Source: Mycolicibacterium komanii
GTDB taxonomy: Bacteria; Actinomycetota; Actinomycetes; Mycobacteriales; Mycobacteriaceae
Length of the DNA stretch: 64,000 nt
Assembly (NCBI RefSeq): GCF_001050035.1
Contig: NZ_CVTA01000011.1
Location: 124,001 to 188,000, forward strand
Direction of reading: 5' to 3'
The notes under the pieces are model-generated. The model saw nothing but the letters and a program-made list of their open reading frames with translations. It did not search any database and was not told the DNA's origin. Positions 9,352-18,077 of the stretch are shown here, piece after piece. Numbering within the stretch: the stretch's first letter is position 1; every line of letters begins with the position of its first letter. A program made the translations under genes and the position numbers.

Positions 9352-10323
9352 ATGAAACGGGCGCGCACGCCGGCGACCGCGCTGTTTCGGCGGGTTTTCC
9401 TGATCAACGGCCTGATCTTCACGTTGGGCACCCTGGTTCTGGCGATCTCACCCGCCACCGTGTCCTCGCGCATTCAGGTGACCGAGATACCGGTGCTCGT
9501 CATCGGGCTGGCGGTGATCCTGACCGCCAATGCGTTTCTGCTGCGGTCGAGCCTGGCCCCGCTGGATCGGCTCGCCGCCTCGATGCGCCGGGTCGACCCG
9601 CCGCGCCGAAGTGACCGCGTCGACCACCAGGGCAACGGCGACCTGAGTCACCTCATCGCGTCGTTCAACACGATGCTGGACCGGCTCGAGACCGAACGCA
9701 CCACGGCGAGCGCGTCGGCGCTGGCGGCGCAGGAGAACGAGCGCCAGCGCATCGCGCGTGAACTGCACGACGAGATCGGGCAGACCTTGACCGTGGCGCT
9801 GCTGATGCTCAAGCGGGCCGTCGACAAGGCGCCGGCCGAGATCCGCGGTGAGCTCGCCGACACCCAGGACGCCGTGCGCGCCGGGCTCGACGAGGTCCGC
9901 AGCATCGCCAGACGCCTGCGGCCGGAGGCTCTCGAAGACCTCGGCCTGCACAGTGCACTCAACGCGCTGTGCAGCGACTTCACCAACGCGACCGGCCTGC
10001 CCGTCGTCAAACACGTTGTGCTGCAGTCCGATCGACTCCGACCCGACGTCGAGCTGGTGTGCTACCGCGTCGCTCAGGAAAGCCTGACCAACATCGCCAG
10101 GCACGCCGGGGCCACCAAGGCCTGGCTCGACCTGCACACCACCGACGACCGGCTCACCATGCGCATCGCCGACGACGGCGTCGGCGTTGTGGTCAGTGAG
10201 GGCGCCGGGATCAACGGCATGCGCGAGCGCGCACTGCTGGTCGACGGCGACCTGACGATCGCCTCACCGACCGGCGAGGGCACCGAGGTGCTGCTGGCGG
10301 TTCCGTCGCGGCGGTGCTGGTGA
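9352..10323 (+). CDS. NarL-family sensor histidine kinase
   Basis: Kinase of 323 residues. Two membrane helices (about 12-34 and 46-66) enclose a very short external segment, so it probably senses a membrane or intracellular signal. A HAMP-like linker follows, then a HisKA_3 dimerisation domain with phospho-acceptor His139 in NERQRIARELHDEIGQ, then a HATPase domain with N-box ESLTNIARH, G1 box ADDGVG and GINGMRERA. The ATG follows a GGGGA ribosome site. Its stop overlaps the start of the response regulator (TGATG), forming a two-component operon. It stands opposite the KhtT-like/CBS/permease operon, a plausible target. Confidence 0.92.
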   Translation: MKRARTPATALFRRVFLINGLIFTLGTLVLAISPATVSSRIQVTEIPVLVIGLAVILTANAFLLRSSLAPLDRLAASMRRVDPPRRSDRVDHQGNGDLSHLIASFNTMLDRLETERTTASASALAAQENERQRIARELHDEIGQTLTVALLMLKRAVDKAPAEIRGELADTQDAVRAGLDEVRSIARRLRPEALEDLGLHSALNALCSDFTNATGLPVVKHVVLQSDRLRPDVELVCYRVAQESLTNIARHAGATKAWLDLHTTDDRLTMRIADDGVGVVVSEGAGINGMRERALLVDGDLTIASPTGEGTEVLLAVPSRRCW

Positions 10324-10979
10324 TGCTCGCGCAGCCGGCGCGCATCCTGCTGGCCGACGATCACGCGCTGGTGCGCAGCGGGCTGCGCATGATCCTCGAC
10401 GCCGAACCCGACCTGCAGGTGGTGGCCGAGGCGGCCGACGGCCACGAGGCGCTGGCCGTCCTCGAGAACACCCCGACCGACCTGGCCATTCTCGACATCG
10501 CGATGCCGCGCATGACGGGACTGCAGGCGGCCAGGGAGATGAACCGGCTGCATCCGCACGTCCGGATCCTGATCCTGTCGATGTACGACAACGAGCAGTA
10601 CTTCTTCGAAGCGCTCAAGGCAGGCGCGTCGGGTTATGTGCTCAAGTCGGTGGCCGACCGCGATCTGCTCGAGGCGTGCCGGGCCACCCTGCGCGGCGAG
10701 CCGTTCCTGTACGCGGGCGCGGTGACCGCGTTGATCCGCGACTATCTCCATCGCGCACGCCAAGGCGACGGGCTGCCCGAAACCATCCTGACGCCGCGTG
10801 AGGAGGAGGTGCTCAAGCTGATTGCCGAGGGCTACTCGTCGCGCGATATCGCCAACACGTTGGGCATCAGCGTCAAGACCGTCGACCGGCATCGGACGAA
10901 CCTGCTGGCCAAACTCGGCCTGCAGGATCGAGTTGCGTTGACCCGCTATGCGATTCGCGCCGGACTGATCGAACCGTGA
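10323..10979 (+). CDS. NarL/FixJ-type response regulator
   Basis: Response regulator of 218 residues from the ATG at 10323 (a GTG three codons upstream is possible). The receiver domain has the acidic pair in ILLADDH near 8-14, phospho-acceptor Asp58 in LAILDIAMPRMTG, and conserved Lys in YVLKSV. The C-terminal LuxR-type helix-turn-helix (about 155-218) includes LTPREEEVLKLIAEG and ISVKTVDRHRTNLL. Coupled to the preceding kinase by a one-base stop/start overlap. Its last 34 bases overlap, tail to tail, the gene on the other strand. Confidence 0.93.
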   Translation: MLAQPARILLADDHALVRSGLRMILDAEPDLQVVAEAADGHEALAVLENTPTDLAILDIAMPRMTGLQAAREMNRLHPHVRILILSMYDNEQYFFEALKAGASGYVLKSVADRDLLEACRATLRGEPFLYAGAVTALIRDYLHRARQGDGLPETILTPREEEVLKLIAEGYSSRDIANTLGISVKTVDRHRTNLLAKLGLQDRVALTRYAIRAGLIEP

Positions 10980-11413
10980 CCGCGTCGGCAGGGTGCGGGC
11001 GGTAGCGCGTAGCGCACCGGAAGGGCGTGGCCGAGCAATCCGATGCCCGCACCGAGGATCGGCCAGATGGGCCAGAAGTACCACGCGCCGGCGGTCAGGC
11101 CGACGGCCAACCACACCGTCAGCACGATGGCGACCATGGTCAGGTAGCCGGCCAGGTGCACCTGCACACCGCGGCGGGCCATCTTCCTGCGGGCCTCCTG
11201 GCGGCGCGGGTCATTGCGCCGGAGGCGATCGACGGGCAGGTCGGCGGTGAGCCCGTGCAGTTCCGGGCGGGTGGTCGCGGCGAACGCGGACTGCAGGCGG
11301 GCCTCGTACTCGGGCATCGCAAGGTAGCCCTGCGCCAGGGCCAGTCCGAGCACGTCCGCGGTCTTCTCCCGGTCGGGGTCTCCGGCGCGGACGACGGGTG
11401 CGATGGCGGGCAT
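10946..11413 (-). CDS. DUF1707 membrane protein
   Basis: Protein of 155 residues. The N-terminal DUF1707 domain (about 8-60) shows the typical VRAGDPDREKTADVLG start, then YLAMPEYEARL and LTADLP. A basic linker leads to two adjacent membrane helices (YLTMVAIVLTVWLAVGL and WPILGAGIGLLGHAL). Many actinobacterial members look like small membrane-anchored regulators, but no activity is established. The ATG at 11413 is supported by a near-perfect GAGGAGG ribosome site. A duplicated palindrome lies just upstream. The 3' end overlaps the response regulator gene by 34 bases, convergently. Confidence 0.85.
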   Translation of the reverse strand: MPAIAPVVRAGDPDREKTADVLGLALAQGYLAMPEYEARLQSAFAATTRPELHGLTADLPVDRLRRNDPRRQEARRKMARRGVQVHLAGYLTMVAIVLTVWLAVGLTAGAWYFWPIWPILGAGIGLLGHALPVRYALPPAPCRRGHGSISPARIA

Positions 11414-11428
11414 GGCGACCTCCTCAAT

Positions 11429-11481
11429 CTTGACACTGACAAGTTACAACGAGTGTGCCGCGGTAACTAGTCATTGTCAAG
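11429..11481. promoter_or_regulatory. Duplicated palindromic operator upstream of the DUF1707 gene
   Basis: CTTGACACTGACAAGTTAC at 11429-11447 and GTAACTAGTCATTGTCAAG at 11463-11481 are inverted copies of each other, matching at 17 of 19 positions across a 15-base spacer. Each copy is itself close to the palindrome CTTGWCASTGWCAAG. This is the layout of two adjacent binding sites for a dimeric repressor. It starts 15 bases before the DUF1707 start codon, where promoter elements must lie. The cognate regulator is unknown. Confidence 0.65.
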
Positions 11482-11486
11482 TTTGC

Positions 11487-11535
11487 GATTTCGGTGCTCT
11501 ACAAGTCGCTCAGCGAGCGTTTCCGCACCGAAATC
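11487..11535 (-). terminator. Hairpin after the AAA ATPase gene
   Basis: GATTTCGGTGC (11487-11497) pairs perfectly with GCACCGAAATC (11525-11535). The loop contains a second small stem, CGCTC-AGC-GAGCG. It begins 3 bases beyond the ATPase stop codon, so it most likely ends the long minus-strand operon, although no U-tract is evident. Confidence 0.55.
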
Positions 11536-11538
11536 CCG

Positions 11539-13767
11539 TCAGCGGGCGGCCGAGAACGCCCGCAGCGACTCCACCTGTGCGGTGTCGAGCGACGGTCGCA
11601 CCGCCTCGCGGGCGGCCGCGAGATCGGCAGCGGTGACGTCGGCGGCATCGATCGAGCGCCGCATCGCGGTCAGCGCGGCCTCGCGCAGCAGCGCGACGCA
11701 GTCGGCGGCGCTGTAGCCCTCGAGTTCGCCGGCCAGTGCGTCGAGGTCGACGGCCTGCTCGCCCTCGGTGGCCAGCGGTATCGACTTGCCTGCCGTACGC
11801 AGGATCTCTCGGCGCGCTTCGGCGTCGGGCGGTTCGACGAACACCAGCTTCTCCAGCCGGCCGGGCCGCAGCAGCGCGGGATCGATCAGGTCCGGGCGGT
11901 TCGTCGCGCCGACGACCACCACGTCGCGCAGCGGTTCGATGCCGTCGAGCTCGGTGAGCAGCGCCGCGACCACCCGGTCGGTGACCCCGGAGTCGAAGCT
12001 CTGACCGCGCCGCGGCGCGAGCGCGTCGATCTCGTCGAGGAACACCAGCGACGGCGCCGAGTCGCGGGCGCGGCGGAACAGTTCGCGCACGGCCTTCTCC
12101 GAGGAGCCGACCCATTTGTCCATCAGTTCCGCGCCCTTGACCGCGTGCACCGACAGCCGTCCCGAGCTGGCCAGCGCCCGCACCACGAACGTCTTGCCGC
12201 AGCCCGGCGGACCGTAGAGCAGCACCCCGCGCGGCGGGGCGACGCCGAGCCGCGCGAACGTGTCGGGGTGCTGCAGCGGCCACAGCACCGCCTCGGTGAG
12301 CGCCTGCTTGGTCTCGACCATGTCGCCGACGTCCTCGAGCGTCACCGACCCGACGGACACCTCCTCGGTGGCCGAGCGCGACAGCGGGCGGATGACGGTC
12401 GTCGCACCCAGCAGGTCGTCCTGGGTGAGGGCGGGCGGCTCGCCGTCGGCACTCGCCCGAGCCGCGGCCCGCAGCGCCGCCTCACGAACCAGCGCGGCGA
12501 GGTCAGCGACCACGAAACCCGGTGTGCGATCGGCGATCTCATCGAGCTTGAGCTCTTTGGCCGGGACGTCGCGCAGGAGCACCTCGAGCAGCTGCCTGCG
12601 GATCGCGCCGTCGGGCAGGCTGAGCCCGAGTTCGCGGTCGCACAGGTCGGGTGCGCGCAACCGCGCCTCGACGTTGTCGGGCTGCTGCGACGTCGCGACG
12701 AACGCCACACCGCGGGTCGCGACCGCGTTGCGCAGTTCGGTGAGGATCAACGTGGCCACCGGTTCGGCGGTGGCCGGCAGCAGCGCGTCGACGTCGGTGA
12801 TCAGCAGCACCCCGCCGCCGTCGCGGACGGTGCCCACCGCCGACGCGACGCTCGCGAGCCGGTCCTCGGCCCGCAACGAGCCGACCTCCGGCCCGTCCAG
12901 CTCGACGAGTCGTCGGTCGGCGCACACCGCGCGCACCAGCGCCGCCTTGCCGACACCGGCGGGCCCGGATACGAGAACGCCGAGATTGGCTGTGGCGCCC
13001 AGGGTTTCGAGCAACTCGGGCTGGTCGAGTGCGAGCTTGAGCCATTCGGTGAGCCGCTGTGCCTCGGCCTGAGACCCCTTGAGGTCGTCGACGCCGAGTG
13101 CGGGTTGCGATTTCTCCGGCGCGGTCACCACCGCCTGACCCGACGTCGTGTCCGGGGTCGCGGCAAGGGAGCCGCTGGGCGAACCGTCGCTCCAGCAGAC
13201 CGCCGAATTGGGTTGCACGCTCACGGGTCCGGTGGGATCCGTGCCGGTCACCGTCAACAGCTCGGAGGTCCAGGTGATGCCCACCGACGAGGCGAGTGCC
13301 GCGGTCGCGCGCGAGGTCGGGATGTCGGGGCCCAGCTCCCGGGGCAGCAGCGACACTGTGTCGCCGACCGTCATCACCTTGCCCAGCAACGCTTGTCGCA
13401 GAGTGGCCGGTGAGATGGACTGGCTGGCCAACCTCGAACCGGTCAGCGTCACCGACCGCGCACCGTAAACGGTCGCCGGGGCGACGAGGACGGTGGTGTC
13501 CTCCCGCAGCCCGGCATTGGACAGCGTGACGTCGTCGAGCAGCGCGGTGCCCGCCGGTACCCCGTCAGGGGCCGCTCCGACGACGGCGGCGGTGGTGCGC
13601 GAACCGGTCAGCGACACCGCATCCCATTCGCGAATGCCGAGCGCGGCAATGGCTTCCGGGTGCAGGCGGACCACACCCCTGCGCGAGTCGAGCGCCGACG
13701 TGTTCAGCCGCGCGGTCAGCGTGAGCTGATGCCGGGGACCCGGACGGTCGTACTGCAGCTCAGTCAT
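11539..13767 (-). CDS. Cdc48/VAT-like AAA+ ATPase (Rv0435c type)
   Basis: ATPase of 742 residues with an N-terminal double-psi barrel-like Cdc48 N domain (about 10-190) and two AAA modules. D2 is complete: Walker A GPPGCGKT 519-526, pore loop MDKWVGSSE near 550, Walker B VFLDEID near 575-581, and arginine-finger region DPALLRPGRLE. D1 is degenerate: its P-loop reads GPAGVGKA (268-275, Ala where Ser/Thr binds Mg) and its Walker B reads LLITDVDALL (Val in place of the catalytic Glu), so D1 probably does not hydrolyse ATP. Likely a protein unfoldase or remodeller. It is downstream of pssA, with 8 bases of overlap, at the end of the phospholipid operon, as in M. tuberculosis. Confidence 0.92.
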   Translation of the reverse strand: MTELQYDRPGPRHQLTLTARLNTSALDSRRGVVRLHPEAIAALGIREWDAVSLTGSRTTAAVVGAAPDGVPAGTALLDDVTLSNAGLREDTTVLVAPATVYGARSVTLTGSRLASQSISPATLRQALLGKVMTVGDTVSLLPRELGPDIPTSRATAALASSVGITWTSELLTVTGTDPTGPVSVQPNSAVCWSDGSPSGSLAATPDTTSGQAVVTAPEKSQPALGVDDLKGSQAEAQRLTEWLKLALDQPELLETLGATANLGVLVSGPAGVGKAALVRAVCADRRLVELDGPEVGSLRAEDRLASVASAVGTVRDGGGVLLITDVDALLPATAEPVATLILTELRNAVATRGVAFVATSQQPDNVEARLRAPDLCDRELGLSLPDGAIRRQLLEVLLRDVPAKELKLDEIADRTPGFVVADLAALVREAALRAAARASADGEPPALTQDDLLGATTVIRPLSRSATEEVSVGSVTLEDVGDMVETKQALTEAVLWPLQHPDTFARLGVAPPRGVLLYGPPGCGKTFVVRALASSGRLSVHAVKGAELMDKWVGSSEKAVRELFRRARDSAPSLVFLDEIDALAPRRGQSFDSGVTDRVVAALLTELDGIEPLRDVVVVGATNRPDLIDPALLRPGRLEKLVFVEPPDAEARREILRTAGKSIPLATEGEQAVDLDALAGELEGYSAADCVALLREAALTAMRRSIDAADVTAADLAAAREAVRPSLDTAQVESLRAFSAAR

Positions 13768-14620
13768 GCCGGGAGCCAGGCTTGCGCAACCCGAGCCGCA
13801 TCACCGACCGGCGGTGGGGTTGGGCCCTGCGGATGGCCCGCCGGGCGGCGCGCTGCTGGCGTGGTTTGTCGTCCCAGACCTCCGGGTGCGCGGCGAGGAA
13901 GCGGCGGGTGCGGATGGCGAACGGGATGTGTACGACGTAGGCGGCGATGATGATCAGGATCACCAGGTAGCCGTAGAGGATCGCGGCCGCGACGCCGATC
14001 GCCACCAGGGCCAGCAGCGGCGCGACCATGTTGGGCGGCACGGAGAACGTGTGGATTTTGCGCATCGGGATCGTGCTGACCACCAGCAGCGAGACGCCGA
14101 TCATCCAGATCACGACCGCGGGTTCCGAGGTCCACCAGCCGTCGCCGAACTGCATCTTGGCCGCCAGCGGACCGATGGCGCCGATGGCGCCGGCCGGGGC
14201 GGGCATGCCGACGAAGTACTTCTTCTCGTAGTCGGGCTTGTCGACGTCGAGCATCGCGTTGAACCGCGCGAGCCGCAGCACGATGCACACCGCGTACACC
14301 AGCACGACGATCCACCCGATCTGCGACTGCGACAGCAGCGTGCCGTAGACGATGAAAGCCGGTGCGACACCGAAGTTCACGGCGTCGGCGAGCGAGTCGA
14401 TCTCCTCGCCCATGCGCGAGGTCGCCTTCAGGGCGCGCGCGATGCGGCCGTCGAGCGCATCGAGGATCGCGGCGATCGCCAGGAACGCCATCGATTCGGT
14501 CGGCCGGCCGTCCAGTGCCATCTTGACCGCGGACAGGCCGAGGCAGATAGCCGCGACGGTCATCGCGCTGGGCAGGATCCGCAGGCTGACGACGGAACGT
14601 TTGATGCGGGGGCGGATCAT
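13760..14620 (-). CDS. pssA: CDP-diacylglycerol-serine O-phosphatidyltransferase
   Basis: Makes phosphatidylserine from CDP-diacylglycerol and serine in the membrane. The protein has 286 residues and about seven or eight helices. The CDP-alcohol phosphotransferase signature DxxDGxxAR-x8-GxxxDxxxD is met exactly from Asp54 to Asp79. The last 45 residues are basic ([20 protein letters not shown] and onward) and probably cytoplasmic. The start overlaps the end of psd by 4 bases and the end overlaps the ATPase start by 8, so psd, pssA and the ATPase gene are cotranscribed. Product and substrate channel directly to Psd. Confidence 0.96.
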   Translation of the reverse strand: MIRPRIKRSVVSLRILPSAMTVAAICLGLSAVKMALDGRPTESMAFLAIAAILDALDGRIARALKATSRMGEEIDSLADAVNFGVAPAFIVYGTLLSQSQIGWIVVLVYAVCIVLRLARFNAMLDVDKPDYEKKYFVGMPAPAGAIGAIGPLAAKMQFGDGWWTSEPAVVIWMIGVSLLVVSTIPMRKIHTFSVPPNMVAPLLALVAIGVAAAILYGYLVILIIIAAYVVHIPFAIRTRRFLAAHPEVWDDKPRQQRAARRAIRRAQPHRRSVMRLGLRKPGSRHD

Positions 14621-15405
14621 CGCGAAGCCGTCCGGCCGGCGACATCGGGCTTCGGAGCCGTCCGGCCGGCGACATCAGACCCCGGAGCCGCCCGGCCGGC
14701 GACATCGGGCTGCAGTTCGGCCAGTACCGTCTCGCCCGCCACCGCCCGCTGGCCCGTCGTCACCAGGATGGTCGACCCCGCGGGCAGGTAGGTGTCGAGG
14801 CGCGAGCCGTAACGGATCAATCCGTAGGTCTGGCCGATCTCCAGCTTGTCGCCGACCTTCGCCTCGCACACGATGCGCCGCGCCACCAGGCCGGCGATCT
14901 GCACGGCGATCACCTCGACACCGTCGGCGGTGCGGATGCGCACGCTGTTGCGCTCGTTGTCCTCGCTGGCGGCTTCCAGCTCGGCCGAACCGAACAGGCC
15001 CGGGCGATGCTCGACGGCGACGACCTCACCGCCGATCGGGGCGCGCTGCACATGCGCGTCGAAGATCGACAGGAAGATGCTGATACGCGGCATCGGCGTT
15101 GCGGGCAAACCGAGTTCGGCCGGCGGCGACGCCTCCTCGATCAGGCAGATCAGACCGTCGGCGGGAGCGACGACGAGGTTGGGCCGGGTGGGCGGCACGC
15201 GCGGCGGGTGGCGGAAGAACGCCGCATTGGCCGCGGCCGACGCCAGGGCGGTGCCGCGCACCCACCGGTTGCGGTGCCCAAGCGCGGCCACCGCCAGGCT
15301 CGCGCCGACGAACGGCAGCCCGGCGGGGTGCATCGGGGGAATCGTGGTACGGGCCAGCGCCAGGAGCCGCGCGGGGCCGGATTTCAGGTCGGGGCGTCTG
15401 GCCAT
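14617..15405 (-). CDS. psd: Phosphatidylserine decarboxylase
   Basis: Converts phosphatidylserine to phosphatidylethanolamine. It is 262 residues and is made as a proenzyme that self-cleaves at a Gly-Ser bond to create the pyruvoyl cofactor; the site here is RYGSRLD with Gly200-Ser201. The [13 protein letters not shown] block is typical of the short, actinobacterial-type enzyme. The C-terminal 30 residues are unusual: three copies of a DVAGR(A/T)AP decapeptide encoded by a 30-base tandem repeat, after the catalytic fold ends. It starts the psd-pssA-ATPase operon; moeA2 ends 25 bases upstream on the same strand. Confidence 0.95.
   Translation of the reverse strand: MARRPDLKSGPARLLALARTTIPPMHPAGLPFVGASLAVAALGHRNRWVRGTALASAAANAAFFRHPPRVPPTRPNLVVAPADGLICLIEEASPPAELGLPATPMPRISIFLSIFDAHVQRAPIGGEVVAVEHRPGLFGSAELEAASEDNERNSVRIRTADGVEVIAVQIAGLVARRIVCEAKVGDKLEIGQTYGLIRYGSRLDTYLPAGSTILVTTGQRAVAGETVLAELQPDVAGRAAPGSDVAGRTAPKPDVAGRTASR
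14626..14715. repeat. Three 30-base tandem repeats in the 3' end of psd
   Basis: Units at 14626-14655, 14656-14685 and 14686-14715 each begin AGCCG(T/C)CCGGCCGGC and continue GACATC. They keep the psd reading frame and add ten residues per unit. Variation between units lies only in the last ten bases and at one C/T position. Copy number could vary between strains. Confidence 0.85.
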
Positions 15406-15430
15406 CGTGCAGCGATTCTACGGGGCCGGT

Positions 15431-16624
15431 TCAGGTCAGGTCCCACACCTGGACCGGTGACCCGGCCGGCAGCGCGTCGACGTCCTCGGCGATCTCCAGT
15501 AGGCAGTTCGCCGACGCCAGCCAGCGCAAGTGGTGCGATGCAGGGGGTCCGTAGCTGGTCACGGTTCCGGCGTCGGCGTCGAGTACACCCCGGCGGAACT
15601 GGCGTTTTCCGCGCGGCGAGGTGAGGTCCTCGGTCAGCTCGGCGGTGCGTCGCGGCCTGCCGGGGTTCGGCAGGCCCATCGCTGCGCGCAGCGGGGCGCG
15701 CAGGAACACCTCGAAGGAGACCAGCGCGCTGACCGGGTTACCCGGCAGCGTCACGATCGGAGTGCCGTCGACGACCCCGCAGCCCTGGGGCATACCCGGC
15801 TGCATGGCCACCTTCACGAATTCCACGGCGCCCGCGAGGGCGTCCTTGACCACTTCGTACGCGCCCGCGCTCACCCCGCCCGTCGTGATGATCAGGTCGG
15901 CGTCCCCGGTGTGCGTCGCCAGGGCGGCGCGAAACGAGTCGACGTCATCACCGGTCATGGGGGAGGCCACGACGTCGGCCCCGGCGTCGCGCAGAGCAGC
16001 GGCGAGCATGACCGCGTTCGATTCGTAGATCTGACCGGGCGCCAGTGGAGTGCCCGGCGCGACGAGTTCGGTGCCGGTCGACATCACCAGCACGCGTTGT
16101 CGCGGGATCACCGTCAGCTCGGCGAGCCCGAGTGCGGCGGCCAATCCGAGCGCGGCCGGTGTGACGATCTGCCCGGCGCGCAACACCGCCGTTCCGGCCG
16201 TGACGTCTTCGCCCGCGCGCCGGATGTGCTGGCCGGTCTTCGCGGTCGCGCGGATCTCCACGGTGTCGGTCGCGGCGTTCGTCTCTTCGACAGGCACCAC
16301 CGCCGTGGCGCCGGACGGCAGCATCGCCCCGGTCATGATCCGGTGCGCCGTACCGGGTTTCAGTGTCAGGATGTCGGTGCGCCCGGCCGGGATGTCCTCG
16401 GCTACGGGCAGTTTGACCGGACTCTCGGGCGTCGCCGAAGCCACGTCGTCGGCCATCACGGCGTAGCCGTCCATCGCCGAGTTGTCGAAGCCCGGCAGCG
16501 ACAACGGCGCGACGACGTCCTCTGCGAGCACGAGTCCGAGAGCGTCCGCGATGGGAACGCTGACCGGTGGGCGGGCTTTGATCAGCGCGGCGACGACGCG
16601 CTGATGCTCATCGACGGTCCGCAT
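15431..16624 (-). CDS. moeA2: Molybdopterin molybdenumtransferase MoeA (moeA2 type)
   Basis: Inserts molybdate into adenylylated molybdopterin in the final step of molybdenum cofactor synthesis. From the ATG at 16624 it is 397 residues, the usual family length; the longer frame upstream lies inside the SDR gene and is rejected. Diagnostic pieces are PGFDNSAMDGYAV near 45-57, GTAHRIMTGAMLP, and the MPT-binding core TTGGVSAGAYEVVKDAL. It is coupled to the SDR gene by a one-base TGATG overlap. Mycobacteria often have a second moeA elsewhere; the position next to psd is that of Rv0438c. Confidence 0.93.
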   Translation of the reverse strand: MRTVDEHQRVVAALIKARPPVSVPIADALGLVLAEDVVAPLSLPGFDNSAMDGYAVMADDVASATPESPVKLPVAEDIPAGRTDILTLKPGTAHRIMTGAMLPSGATAVVPVEETNAATDTVEIRATAKTGQHIRRAGEDVTAGTAVLRAGQIVTPAALGLAAALGLAELTVIPRQRVLVMSTGTELVAPGTPLAPGQIYESNAVMLAAALRDAGADVVASPMTGDDVDSFRAALATHTGDADLIITTGGVSAGAYEVVKDALAGAVEFVKVAMQPGMPQGCGVVDGTPIVTLPGNPVSALVSFEVFLRAPLRAAMGLPNPGRPRRTAELTEDLTSPRGKRQFRRGVLDADAGTVTSYGPPASHHLRWLASANCLLEIAEDVDALPAGSPVQVWDLT

Positions 16625-17535
16625 CAGATGGGATAGGTGATGCCGGTCAGCTCCTCGGACATGGTCCACAACCGGTGCTGAATTTCTTGGTCGTGCGATT
16701 GTGCGCTGGAGGCAACGAGTTTCGGATTCCCCGTCACTTCGCCGATCCCGTCGGGCCCGTAGTACTGCCCGCCCTGCACACCCGGGTCGGTGGCTGCACG
16801 AAGGGTCGGCAGCGCGCCCTTCTCCGCCGGTTGGGCCACGACCTTCCACACGACGTCGGGGATGAAAGCCGGCACATAGCGCATCAATTCGGTGTCGGAG
16901 AGGCCAGGATGCGCGGCCGCCGCGATCGTCGGAGAGCCCTTGGCCGCGAGGCGGCGCTGTAGTTCGTAGGTGAACAAGAGGTTGGCCAGCTTCGACTGAC
17001 CGTAGGCGCGCACCCGGTTGTATCCGGTCTCGAAATGCGGGTCCTCGAAGCGGATTCGGGCCAGGATGCGGTGGCCGACGCTGCTGACCGTCACGACGCG
17101 CGACCCCTCGACGTCCAGGAGGTTCTCGAGCAGCAGGCCGGTCAGCGCGAAGTGGCCGAGATGATTGGTGCCGAACTGCATCTCGAAGCCGTCTTTGGTG
17201 GTCTCGCGGTTCGGCACGTACATCACGCCGGCGTTGTTGATGAGCAGATCGATACGCGGGTGCGCGGCGCGCAGTTCGTCGGCGGCCCTGCGGACGCTGT
17301 CGAGCGACGACAGGTCGAGTTCGGTCAGACTGACCGCGGCGTTGGGGGTCGAATTCCTGATGCGGTCGACGGCCTCGTTGCCCTTGTCGAGGTTGCGCAC
17401 CGCGAGCACCACCTGCGCGCCCTTGGCCGCCAAGGCGGCCGCGGTGTCATAGCCGAGCCCGCTGTTCGCTCCGGTCACGATCGCGGTCCGCCCGGACTGG
17501 TCGGGTATGTCGGCCGCGGTCCACTTGCTGCCCAT
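16624..17535 (-). CDS. Short-chain dehydrogenase/reductase (Rv0439c type)
   Basis: NAD(P)-dependent oxidoreductase of the retinol-dehydrogenase-like SDR group, 303 residues from the ATG at 17535 (an ATG four codons upstream is possible). The Rossmann motif is TGANSGLG near 18-25. NNAGVMY follows, then the catalytic Ser in VVTVSSVGH and the YGQSKLANL Tyr-x3-Lys pair. The substrate is unknown. A close paralogue lies at 27731-28651 on the same strand. It shares the moeA2 transcript but has no obvious functional link to it. Confidence 0.9.
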   Translation of the reverse strand: MGSKWTAADIPDQSGRTAIVTGANSGLGYDTAAALAAKGAQVVLAVRNLDKGNEAVDRIRNSTPNAAVSLTELDLSSLDSVRRAADELRAAHPRIDLLINNAGVMYVPNRETTKDGFEMQFGTNHLGHFALTGLLLENLLDVEGSRVVTVSSVGHRILARIRFEDPHFETGYNRVRAYGQSKLANLLFTYELQRRLAAKGSPTIAAAAHPGLSDTELMRYVPAFIPDVVWKVVAQPAEKGALPTLRAATDPGVQGGQYYGPDGIGEVTGNPKLVASSAQSHDQEIQHRLWTMSEELTGITYPI

Positions 17536-17591
17536 GCCGATCAACATACTCAGCGGCCGACGGGCTCGCGGTTACCTAGGCTGGACGACTG

Positions 17592-18077
17592 ATGACCGAT
17601 CTTGTCGACCCCGCGAACAAACCGAGCCGCAAGGCGCCGCTGGTGTGGGCGATCGGGGCAGCGATCCCGTGGTCGGTGCTGGCGTTCGCACAGCTGGTGT
17701 GGTTCGCGGTGGATGCGCGCCCGTGGTGGGTGCACGCGCTCGCGGCGCTCGGCACGCTTTCCGGCATCGTCCTGTTCGTCGTGGTGGTCCCGTGGTGGAG
17801 GTACCGGGTGCACCGGTGGGACGTCGATCCGCGCGCGGTGTACACCCGCACCGGTTGGCTGACCCAGGAGCGCCGCATAGCCCCGATCTCGCGCGTGCAG
17901 ACCGTCGACACCGAACGCGGTCCGTTGGACCGGTTGTTCGGGCTCGCGAACGTCACCGTGACGACGGCGTCCTCGGCGGGTGCGGTGCGCATCATCGCGC
18001 TGGACGCCGATGTCGCCGACGCGGTCGTCGCCCGGCTCACCGACATCGCCGCGCTCGGCGCCGAGGACGCGACATGA
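17592..18077 (+). CDS. YdbS-like membrane protein with bacterial PH domain
   Basis: Protein of 161 residues with two membrane helices (about 14-37 and 43-65) and then a bPH2 (DUF304) domain: WDVDPRAVYTRTGWLT, RRIAPISRVQTVDTE and PLDRLFGLANVTVTTAS. Length, topology and the adjacent 491-residue multi-PH protein match the Bacillus subtilis YdbS-YdbT pair, which is reported to protect against certain antimicrobial peptides. The role in a mycobacterium is unproven. The stop overlaps the next start (ATGA). Confidence 0.82.
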   Translation: MTDLVDPANKPSRKAPLVWAIGAAIPWSVLAFAQLVWFAVDARPWWVHALAALGTLSGIVLFVVVVPWWRYRVHRWDVDPRAVYTRTGWLTQERRIAPISRVQTVDTERGPLDRLFGLANVTVTTASSAGAVRIIALDADVADAVVARLTDIAALGAEDAT

